Assembly (NCBI GenBank): GCA_009767595.1
Contig: VSDK01001399.1
Span: forward strand, 69,889 to 133,888
Reading direction: 5' to 3'
Length of the DNA stretch: 64,000 nucleotides
Source: Symbiodinium kawagutii
Lineage: Eukaryota > Sar > Dinophyceae > Suessiales > Symbiodiniaceae
Made by a program: the position numbers and the translations under genes. This document shows, piece after piece, positions 42,930 to 51,413 of this stretch (position 1 is the stretch's first letter; each line of letters opens with the position of its first letter). The notes below the pieces were generated by a model, which was not told where the DNA came from, ran no database searches, and saw nothing but the letters and a program-made list of their open reading frames with translations.

Positions 42930-44040
42930 GAATCCTAGTGAGTACAAAAAGAGTGGATCAAAGGATAAGGAGCATGCTGACTTCATATTGTATTTCATTA
43001 TCAGGTTTGTAACGATCGGCCATGAACTACAGTTATTGGGATGATTAGTTATAGAAGAAACAATCAGAAACCCCTGAGATTGTTCTTCCTCATGAGCAGT
43101 GAAACATAGACGCTACAAATAATTGCTGGGCTGTGATCTACTGTCGTACGAGTGACCAACATGAATGATCCATAAGAATCAACCAGCATAGACAATCACC
43201 AGTTTCGTGGAACCCAAGCGGGAAAGGTCATGGTACAAGGTGGGGTACCTGCAGTTCAGGTGGATGTAATATGATATGACTGTAGTTGTGTGGCTGATTA
43301 AGCAACTTCTAACGTTTCGGGGCCCCATTCTGTAAGAGAAGCCAAAATGGAGCAAGAACACAGTCCCCAATGTTCCCTCAGAGGCAGCAACCACTAGCGG
43401 ACTAGCGATGCATGGACATCGATTTAGGAGCGACTCACCTATTGAGCTATGTACCAAAAAGTGAAAGAGGTTGTAAGAAGGATGACGGTTTCCTATCCCT
43501 TCGCGTTCCAGGAGAACGTAAATCATAGAAACAGAAAGATGTACTTTGACTGAGCTGCATTTGAAACGCAGATTTTTGCTACTTATTCAAGTATGCTAAT
43601 TCAACATAGCATACTATACTATCTCTTGTGGTCTATGCGAAACTTTGCTGTTTCTTATGCTATAAGAGATGCTCTTGAGACTTACAATACTATCTCTTCC
43701 TGTCTCTTCCATATCACTCCATCTTCTAGTTTACTTACAAAACTTATCAAAACTTACATAGTTTACTATCTTCTCATAGTTTACGCTTATCTGAAACTTT
43801 ATTGGCCAGACTTGAAACAGTCGGCTAGCTATGAGCTTTCGCGCGCCTCGTTCTTCCCGTTCACTTTCAGGTGCAATGCATCTCCAAATGGGCCTGTCCG
43901 GTAGCTTGGTATCGTTGGTGCAAGGAGTTGGTTGGTGTAGGGGCTGCTTGGATGATCATCCCACTTAGCAACCATGCTTACTAACCATGGTTACTAACCA
44001 GTCACTCAGTGGTGACGAACATCCAGTTGTGACGAATAAT
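42930..44040. other. Spacer with only weak exon signals
   Basis: A possible 30-base exon at 43871-43900 (CNASPNGPV) has good TTCACTTTCAG and CG/GTAGC borders. Otherwise nothing seen. Confidence 0.35.
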
Positions 44041-44081
44041 TTGTGGCAGCTTGACAGCTCGCCAACTCAAGAAAGAGTTCT

Positions 44082-44336
44082 TTGGTAGCGGTCACAATAG
44101 AAGTGCAAAGCAACCAGCCATACGGTTCTATGAGTGCGCCACCAATAATCCAATACCAGAAGACCACATCGAAGTTCAATCGGGGAAACCACTTGATTTT
44201 TGGTGGGGTAACCCAGCGTTTCAACACCCACATTGCCATTGATTTGCCACACCAGTCGCCATATCCAGACGCTGAACTCTCAGCAAACCAGGGACCAGTC
44301 ACCACGTGTCCCCGCCATGGCGAACAGCTCAACTAA
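44082..44336 (+). CDS. Candidate coding region, strand not certain
   Basis: 84 codons: VAVTIEVQSNQPYGSMSA, then NRGNHLIFGGVTQRFNTHIA, ending TAA. A second + frame (RQLKKEFFGSGHNRSAKQP) and a 108-codon minus frame overlap. Confidence 0.35.
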   Translation: MVAVTIEVQSNQPYGSMSAPPIIQYQKTTSKFNRGNHLIFGGVTQRFNTHIAIDLPHQSPYPDAELSANQGPVTTCPRHGEQLN

Positions 44337-44438
44337 CATGGTTAGTTTACTCATTTTTGGGAGGGGTGCCAGGCATGCACGGCTTGGTCGCAGTAGTTGT
44401 ATTTTCTGTTTCAGAAAAAGGGGAGGGGAGTGAAGAAA

Positions 44439-44560
44439 TATGGCTATGAGTCAATATTAACCAACCAATAATGGTGGTTATTACCCAGCCAACTACAGGG
44501 AAAACAATGGTTAATGATAGGGGAACCAGGGGTACGGGGTTTTGACCCATGGCCATATGA
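44439..44560. mobile_element. Family B hairpin element, copy 16
   Basis: ATATGGCTATGAGTCAATAT left end and GTTTTGACCCATGGCCATAT right end, complete. Confidence 0.88.
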
Positions 44561-44679
44561 GAAGGCACGGAAATTAGCGAAGTAACTACACATTGCATTT
44601 GCCTTACTGATCATTAGTACTTTGGCAGCACTCTTTTTTGGTCTATGTGGAGTCCATTAAATTTGCTTAGATCACTCAT

Positions 44680-44895
44680 GTGCCTGTGAAGTGCTGTCCA
44701 TCCAACTCTTCATTGAAAACATCCGCGGAACACAGAGTGAAGTCAGCATATCCAACCCGTGGTTACAGTGTGAGGGCCCGGGCATGCGATTCGTCCCTAG
44801 TCAGAAGTGATTCTATCAAAATAGGGTCATTTACTACTATAGTTACAGGCATGGTTTGTGTAAATCAAAGGTCAGGCTTTGATTTGAGAACCTGA
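44680..44895 (+). CDS. Candidate coding region
   Basis: 71 codons; EHRVKSAYPTRGYSVRARAC then SSLVRSDSIKIGSFTTIVTG, TGA. Limits uncertain. Confidence 0.33.
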   Translation: MPVKCCPSNSSLKTSAEHRVKSAYPTRGYSVRARACDSSLVRSDSIKIGSFTTIVTGMVCVNQRSGFDLRT

Positions 44896-44899
44896 GTCA

Positions 44900-45300
44900 T
44901 CTGCAGATGAGTATACGCTTTGTCTCTGTAGGTTTCTCCAGGTGATGGAGATGCATATGTGTGGATTTTTCTACAATTTCGATCTGCAAATGACGTATAC
45001 ATTACATGATTATACATCTTTGCAGTTGACACCAAGCTCTGCGCATGAAATCCTTATGTGAACAGCCAACTGTGGTGAAGATAGACCAATCCTGGCAGTG
45101 TTTTTTGTGCACACCTATGATAACTTTCATGGATGTGTACATTTTGCATCTACATGTAACATAGGTATACATAGGTTTTAGATATGCCTATAATTGTGCT
45201 GGGAAACGTGTCCTGAAACTCAATGTGCTTCATCATTGTCAGTGGGACACTTGTAAATACATGTACAGTTGTTTGCACTCGCATGTGCATACATGCTTTT
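44900..45300. other. Spacer, no gene seen
   Basis: ACATGTA and TACATAGG words. Confidence 0.4.
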
Positions 45301-45312
45301 ACATTTACGCAG

Positions 45313-45956
45313 GCTGGTATAGAGGCTTCTTCTATCGGTTCGACGATTCCCTTCCAGCAGACTCACACGAACAAGAAGCAATGTGGCTCAGCATCAATTG
45401 CAGGATTATCAAAATCAACAAAGTAGTGAGTGGCCATTAAAAAAGAAAGTCCCCAATTTGTCACAACTACTATCCCGGAGACCAATCTAGCAGCCGTCAT
45501 AGCTGGCTCCCTACAGCCATTGACTGGCCATCATTGAGATAATCATAAATCATGGTTGTTGAGCTGCATTCACCATCAGGAAACCATAATGAAACCATGA
45601 CCAACAATCAACCAGCAATTAATCACCATTGAACCACCTATTAACTGTGACTTGTCCATCAACCAACCCTTCACCATCAGCCTCAGGACTTAATCGCATA
45701 CATCTTCCTCTTCTACTTGGTTCGTCACTTGAATCAGCCGCCCGTCAACGGCCTCTTCTCTCTGGACCGGGGCAACCTTTCAGAGCCGCGGGCAGCCAGA
45801 GGGAGTCACAAGATGTCACAACTACGTGTGATTCGAATGGTGTGAAACATCTCAAAACACAGAGATTACCTTCGAACACATCTTTCCACCTCCCCCCTTT
45901 CTTCTAGCTTTGAGTTCTGTGTGGTGTGTTTGCTCGACTTGCTATCTCGTTCATAG
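45313..45956 (+). CDS. Gene K, last three exons, unknown protein
   Basis: Exon 45313-45425 (WYRGFFYRFDDSLPADSHEQ, AMWLSINCRIIKINKV; donor GTA/GTGAGT), 45738-45841 (PPVNGLFSLDRGNLSEPRAA; donor ATGGT/GTGAAA) and 45908-45956 (FEFCVVCLLDLLSRS, TAG) after a CCTCCCCCCTTTCTTCTAG acceptor. Junction phases 0/0 and 2/1. The donor and pyrimidine tracts are among the best in the window. The C-terminus is hydrophobic. Not recognised. Confidence 0.55.
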
Positions 45957-46233
45957 CAATTTTTCGACCTTGTACTTTCAGCTACTGAATGGCGATTTGG
46001 GCATGAAATTGCTGGGTCTAGGTGACAGTCACCTACATTCAAAGGCAACTCCATGGAATCTTCCGCTCAACTCTTTCATAGGCATGCGGTATGGCCCTTC
46101 CCTTTCTGATGAATTGCCAGTTCAGTGATGTTCAGTGATGCACACACCGTTAGAAGTCCCAGCCGGATTCGACATTTCGACTTTCGACATCAGACTTCCC
46201 GTTTTCATTACCCAAAGCAGGCGCTGAAAGAAG

Positions 46234-46640
46234 GTGAGATGGGTGGTTGGGACATCACAGCTGCAGTATTTCACTGCTGATTCAGAACAACACCTGTTGC
46301 CTACGCTGTTTGAGTTTGTCAAAGTGTTTACTGAGCTCGATGAGTTGACCAACAATGAAACTTTGGACCTCACATCGCGCAGAGATCTCGACCAAGCAAT
46401 CAAACAACCACTTGCAACCCGTCACTTGGAGTGCCACTGCAACCAACAGACTCCGACAGATCAGCCAATGGATCCAAGTCCATCGAACAAAGACTCAAAA
46501 CATTGGACACCGACCTGCTCTGTCATCGGCCGTTCAACGTCACTGAAATTATCCTGCCTAACACCCATGGAACCAATGTTTCTTCGCGGGAAGTCTTGGT
46601 TCTCGTGTTCATGTTTAAAAACTTTCAACTGAGGGTAGGG
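46234..46640 (+). CDS. Candidate coding region, two strong frames in succession
   Basis: The left half reads FTADSEQHLLPTLFEFVKVF and ELDELTNNETLDLTSRRDLD. The right half is best in another frame (SKSIEQRLKTLDTDLLCHRP, THGTNVSSREVLVLVFMFK) ending at CTGAGG/GTAGGG. Either an intron of about 30-60 bases or a frameshift lies near 46410-46440, or one frame is chance. Confidence 0.45.
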
Positions 46641-46747
46641 TGATTTATGATGTGTGTGACAGTTATTTGGAGACTTTTGGAGATCTGAAGGTTGAAGCCT
46701 TTTGTATCCCTTGCCTTGTCCTTGGCTGCCGCAAATTGTGCGCGCAG

Positions 46748-47075
46748 GATGTGGGTTTCACATGCTACGCATTCTTCTGCTGGGGGTCTACCATCAGCTC
46801 ATTGGGCGTGCACTTGCCGGCCCTTGAAGAGCAAGATGTGAAGTCGGAGCCAAAGGAACCATTGGCCTTGAGAGTTTTCGGAAGAAATGGCACCTTGATT
46901 GCTCAACTGGATGGCTTATACCCACGAATTCTTAGGTTTTTGTCTTGTGTTTTTGGGATATGATTGATTTACCATAGAACCACTAAAAATGCATATTTTT
47001 AGCAAGGGATCGACCATAAGCCACCAAGTCAATTTTCAGATTCCATTAGTTGGATCGTGCCAGAAGCAGCTTTAA
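46748..47075 (+). CDS. Gene L, last two exons split by a family D intron
   Basis: Exon 46748-46935 (after TGTGCGCGCAG) reads VGFTCYAFFCWGSTISSLGV, HLPALEEQDVKSEPKEPLAL, and ends CTTAG/GTTTTTG. The 67-base intron is the core of family D copy 3 and ends ATATTTTTAG. The next exon 47003-47075 reads KGSTISHQVNFQIPLVGSCQ and stops at TAA. The split codon AG+C is restored. Part of both exons is element sequence, so the element contributes codons. Confidence 0.52.
46908..47028. mobile_element. Family D element, copy 3
   Basis: CTGGATGGCTTATACCCACG left end and CGACCATAAGCCACCAAG right end. GTTTTTGGGATATGATTGAT core shared with copies 2 and 4. Confidence 0.82.
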
Positions 47076-47391
47076 CAGGGTTAGCCTCAAAATTTTGACC
47101 TCCACACAGTTCCAGTGTGTGTGTCCTGTGGTCACCACATGTTCATAATCCTGGATTTTATGCTACTGGAGATGATCATGGGATGTGGATAAGCAGGTAC
47201 TTGTAAAGACCCCAACGGAATCCAACAGCTACTTGTTCTAGAATTCTACGGTGAATATACCAGCATGTTAGTCACACCAGATTTTGTTTTAACATTTGCA
47301 ACCATCATCTCTTCTGAAGGGCAGCTGCACTCTCTACATTCCCTGGGCACCATCCACTGAGGTATTGCAGTCCTGATGCTCTTCATTCAGG

Positions 47392-47688
47392 TTGCATTTG
47401 TGGTATGCTTTGTGCTTGGCATGCTTTGGCCACTTGTCTACATGTCAGGGTCACCCACGTGGCGATGAGACACCTACTGTACCGGACAAATTCAGTGGTC
47501 AAGGAACGTGCGAGGCAAAGCCGTGTTTAATTCAGAATCCTTTCCACTTACAAACAACTCCAACCACTAGTTTCATATTACCGCAGTTCGTTGTTGCATG
47601 CCTGCCAGTTCATCGTCCGATGTCCGTCTTGCTTGTCGTCATAAGCTCTTTTTTCAATGATTGCCTTCGTTCTGTTTTTCGTTGTTGA
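47392..47688 (+). CDS. Candidate coding region
   Basis: 98 codons: GDETPTVPDKFSGQGTCEAK, a hydrophobic HRPMSVLLVVISSFF end and TGA. Another frame (HVAMRHLLYRTNSVVKERAR) is open. Confidence 0.33.
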   Translation: MHLWYALCLACFGHLSTCQGHPRGDETPTVPDKFSGQGTCEAKPCLIQNPFHLQTTPTTSFILPQFVVACLPVHRPMSVLLVVISSFFNDCLRSVFRC

Positions 47689-47774
47689 TCGTTGCAAAGC
47701 ATGTTTGGTTACGTTTTGTTGTAGCTCCTGTTGGTGATTTTGTTGTTCCCATTTTCAGATAGTTGTTGATGTTT

Positions 47775-47886
47775 ACATGGTTGTTTCTCAAAATGTGGGT
47801 GCCCCCAAAATGGCTGCTTTATTACGATTTGTGGTTCATAAACTGGATGATTTGAGGGTACCCCCATTTTGAGAAAAGGCCATATA
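47775..47886. mobile_element. Family A hairpin element, copy 12
   Basis: CATGGTTGTTTCTCAAAATG left end and CATTTTGAGAAAAGGCCATA right end. Confidence 0.85.
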
Positions 47887-47889
47887 ATG

Positions 47890-48220
47890 ACAACCCATCA
47901 TGAACCATTCCTTTCCCTATAGTTTTGTTGGTTAGTATTCTCCACCATGATTCTTGGTTAATATTGACCCATGGCCACATGGATACATCATCATGTCAGC
48001 ATGTTACCAGATCATTTAAACCGCAGGTCCCAAGCTGAAGCAGCGGATTTTTTGGGAGGTCCATGAAAGGGTGACTGTTAGAGGTTGTGAAACAACATGT
48101 GGCTACGGGTCAATATGAACCAACAATAATGGGGGATATTATCCAACAAGAATAGTGGGAAAACAATGGTTCATGATGGGGGAACTAAGGGTACAGGGTG
48201 AACTGACCGATAGCCATGTG
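47890..48220. mobile_element. Family B: right-half fragment then complete copy 18
   Basis: Fragment 47890-47982 ends GGTTAATATTGACCCATGGC. Complete copy 48100-48220 starts GTGGCTACGGGTCAATATGA and ends GAACTGACCGATAGCCAT. Confidence 0.75.
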
Positions 48221-48504
48221 TGTAGCCATAAGTACAGGTACCCTTAAAACAGTCAAACATGAGCACTTTTGATAGGAAATTACGCATTTGTTTGGGGTAG
48301 ACGTCGAGGGAGAGGAGTACAGCTGATAAATGTTGATGTTGTTGAAAGACAATCATATACCGTCCAGTCGAGCTCACGATGTTGTTCATTGGCTGTGAGC
48401 CACACCCATGATCCGTGACCAGTAGCAGAGCGCTCACAGAAACAGCTAACCTAACCAGGCCAACTAACCTAACCATGGCAGCCAGCAACCCATCCAGGCC
48501 CCAC

Positions 48505-48776
48505 CAGGCCCCAGTAACCGACCAAGCCAACTCGTTGTGAGGGCCTGCCTGGGGATCCGTTTGGACGCGAGCATCTTGAAGAACAACGGCCTTCCACAGT
48601 GGCAGATCGGTGGGGAGAACCGGGGACGACATGGTGGGACCGGACCACGTCGTGGGTGGCGAATCTCACGTTGGGTGATCCGTGTCACGTCGACTTCTCT
48701 CAGTGACACGGGCATGTACATACCGATTATACACTTACCTCTATGGGCAAAACAGAACACACGCACACATGCATAG
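48505..48776 (+). CDS. Candidate coding region, GC-rich, unknown
   Basis: Frame SQLVVRACLGIRLDASILKN, NNGLPQWQIGGENRGRHG, then GPRRGWRISRWVIRVTSTSL; TGA at the right. The GC-rich part ends near 48720. CTAACC words precede it. Confidence 0.45.
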
Positions 48777-48808
48777 ATATAATGCTTGCAGCAGCATGCT
48801 TGTAGCTC

Positions 48809-49084
48809 TTGCTGGACACAGCAGCCTTTAGATTTCTGTCTTCTCAGAGTCTTCTTGTTGTTTCATGCAAAAGTGAACGCTTTGCACTACCTCCTGATGA
48901 TTCGCAGAAGAATCTATCCTCTTCCAAGTCATGCTGGATTTGTCCCTCTATGTTGATGGGGGTATGGTGCCCGTATAGGACACATGTAATGATTATAACA
49001 GGGGCGGATCACACAGACACCATGGGGGCGATGGACCTCCAGATGATCCCAGACACGCTCCAGCGTTGGGTGCAGATGCGATGA
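48809..49084 (+). CDS. Candidate coding region, overlaps the next entry
   Basis: 92 codons: SQSLLVVSCKSERFALPPDD, GADHTDTMGAMDLQMIPDTL, TGA. The right half conflicts with the frame below. Confidence 0.38.
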   Translation: MLDTAAFRFLSSQSLLVVSCKSERFALPPDDSQKNLSSSKSCWICPSMLMGVWCPYRTHVMIITGADHTDTMGAMDLQMIPDTLQRWVQMR

Positions 49085-49194
49085 TCAGTCTTGGTGTGGT
49101 TGAAAACGCCAAAGCAGACGTGACGATCTTTGAGTGTATCGACTCTCGGCCACCAGCAACAGCGGCTCCGGCCCATGGAATCAGCACTGGTTGA
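49002..49194 (+). CDS. Candidate terminal exon, unknown protein
   Basis: Acceptor GATTATAACAG/G; frame GDGPPDDPRHAPALGADAM, SLGVVENAKADVTIFECIDS, ending TGA after HGISTG. Good coding-like composition. Confidence 0.48.
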
Positions 49195-49618
49195 CACCCG
49201 GATTTCAAGGTTTGATAAACCACATGGCATGTTGGGTGATTTCATATCCTACAACTGCAAGGTAGCTGGTTGTAAACCAACTTTTGGCTGATTAAACGCC
49301 CTTCATAAACCACCCAACTTGGGATTACCGAAACCATTCATCTCTGAAGTATTGCTTCAGCTTGTATGCTCTTGGGCTGCTGATGCTGTGCAGTATTCCC
49401 CAATATGTTTTTCCCTTGGCGCCCATAAGGGTTCACAGTAGGTAATTACTTTTTTAGAATGATTCATGTCATGTTGATCTATCATGGTCCATAGTCAACA
49501 TGGCCAATGCTTCTCTTTGCGAGTAATGAACTGTATCCTCTTGCCTTCTCAACATCACAAACTTGCGGTTTCTAGCAAAGTGCTCTGGATTTCTGAAAGA
49601 TGATTTCACTGCTTGGAT

Positions 49619-49780
49619 ATGAGTCAAAGAATCAAGCATGGTACGTCATTTGTCTTCCGACCAAGTGAGATGGCATATGACAGCATTCATATTTGGGACA
49701 GCACTGTTTTGAGACGTATCGGTCCAGTCGTTTCCAGTGCCATTCTTGCCCTTTTTCTTAGGGCTTTTGAGACTGAATGA
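49619..49780 (+). CDS. Small ORF, 53 residues
   Basis: MSQRIKHGTSFVFRPSEM, then RRIGPVVSSAILALFLRAFE; ATG to TGA with one membrane-like segment. The minus strand overlaps with an open frame. CCCTTTTTCTTAG inside could instead be an acceptor. Confidence 0.3.
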   Translation: MSQRIKHGTSFVFRPSEMAYDSIHIWDSTVLRRIGPVVSSAILALFLRAFETE

Positions 49781-49959
49781 AGCCAGGGAAGGATGAAAAT
49801 CAACAGCAGACCGTGTTTGTCCTTTTTTTTGCTGGCAAAGAACACTATTTGCACCATATTTCTTGGGACCCCTGTGAATTTGCTATGGAAAATTCTTTGG
49901 AAGACCAATACCTTCGGTCTCTCCTGTGCTGTTGGAAATGTGACCGGTCTGTTTTGTGA

Positions 49960-50320
49960 TTGATATGAAGCATGGCAGGAAACAAGTACGAAGATAACAG
50001 CGGGACATGAAAGTGGCCATGGTCACACATAGCAGCAGTGATGACATTAAATATAATTCATGCAGTACCAACCTCGATGACAGCAAGATCGCTAGGGCAC
50101 ATACAATATGGGTCCTTCATCTTAGTATATACATCTATGTACTGTATGTACATAGCGAGGGAGGTAGAGGTTTGAATGGTCACAGACGCATTTAGATTGT
50201 ATACATTCATATAAGAATTATTACATTGTAATAGGCTAATAGGTAAATTAATGCATAATTAGATAGATGAATAGGCAGCAGATTCAATACAGTCAAATGA
50301 ACACATACCCACACACACAT
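49960..50320. other. AT-rich spacer
   Basis: TATACATATA and ACACACACA words; no gene seen. Confidence 0.4.
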
Positions 50321-50326
50321 ATACAT

Positions 50327-50434
50327 ATATGGTGGTTTCTCAAAATAGGGGTACCCAAGAGATGGTTGGTTCACTACTATCAATGCTTAAGATAGGATGA
50401 TTGGGGGTACAGCTATGACTTGAGACACCACCCT
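50327..50434. mobile_element. Family A hairpin element, copy 13
   Basis: ATATGGTGGTTTCTCAAAAT left end; CTATGACTTGAGACACCACC right end. Confidence 0.85.
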
Positions 50435-50452
50435 GACCGAATCCTTGCTGGC

Positions 50453-50636
50453 AGAACCTGCTGGTGAAAATGCAAGCCGAGTTTTTCGAGCCTCGGCTTT
50501 GATAGCAGGATTCTGGACAAATCTCCACGCCTGTCTGGTGTCAGGGATCCCACCAGCCAGTCGTGGTGCCAGCTGTCCACCTAAGGATGCCACACTTGAA
50601 GGGAAGAGACCAGCGATTCATAGTAAAACCATGTAA
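50453..50636 (+). CDS. Candidate exon, strand not certain
   Basis: + frame after TTGCTGGCAG: PAGENASRVFRASALIAGFW, GIPPASRGASCPPKDATLEG, TAA. The minus strand (RLAGGIPDTRQAWRFVQNPA) is equally open. Confidence 0.35.
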
Positions 50637-50768
50637 AGCCGGTTGTGGTTTGTGAATTCATCTGAGTTTCCACGGGTTGTAGTCACTGATAGCCAACCTC
50701 TGGATCTCAAGTTTCAGAGTTAGTGAAATCTCTCTGTTGTCTTTACTTGCTCTTTGTTTGAGGATACT

Positions 50769-50889
50769 ATTTGGATGTTTCTCAAAATAGGGACGGGTAC
50801 CCCTAGTTATCATCCAGCTTATCACCAATTTGTGGTAATAAACCCTCCACAAGTTGGGGGTACCCCAAACTGGCTTGAGAAACCACCAT
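50769..50889. mobile_element. Family A hairpin element, copy 14
   Basis: TTTGGATGTTTCTCAAAATA left end; CTGGCTTGAGAAACCACC right end. Confidence 0.8.
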
Positions 50890-51235
50890 CTTGATTAATC
50901 GATCAACCACATAGGAACCGACTATCTCCATTAATCGATCAGTTGGTATATCCCCTACTATTGCTGATTATTATAGCCCATGATTAACCATGAAACATTA
51001 ACCATTGAACCACAATGGTGGTTAACTCAATCAATCATCCACCGTGGTTAATAAACATGGTGAATGAAAAGTATTACTATTGGTCAACTCAATCAACCAA
51101 ATAGAAAGAAATGATCTCCAAAGACCAACAACTTCACCCGGATACCAAGCAGTGCTCCGGGGTGGTTGACCAGTACAGGTCCGGGGGTGCCATTCAACTG
51201 TTGGTTTTAATCATCATATGTTAGGGTTGTCATTA

Positions 51236-51342
51236 GATGGTGGTTTCTCAAAGTGGGGGTATCTCCAAATCATTTGGTCATTAACCATCTACAGTAGTAA
51301 ACCATCCCTGTTTGGGGTTCCCAAGTTTGCGAAAGCAGCATA
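51236..51342. mobile_element. Family A hairpin element, copy 15
   Basis: AGATGGTGGTTTCTCAAAGT left end; AAGTTTGCGAAAGCAGCATA right end. Confidence 0.75.
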
Positions 51343-51413
51343 TTCTTGTGATCCCAGACCTTCGAGTCCGAACCTATCAGTGACATTCACTCTGGGTCTT
51401 TTTTTCGCTTCAG

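Noticed and set aside
48430..48480. CTAACC words resembling a telomeric repeat
   Set aside because: Only a few interrupted copies; spelling is CTAACCTAACCA without a regular array.
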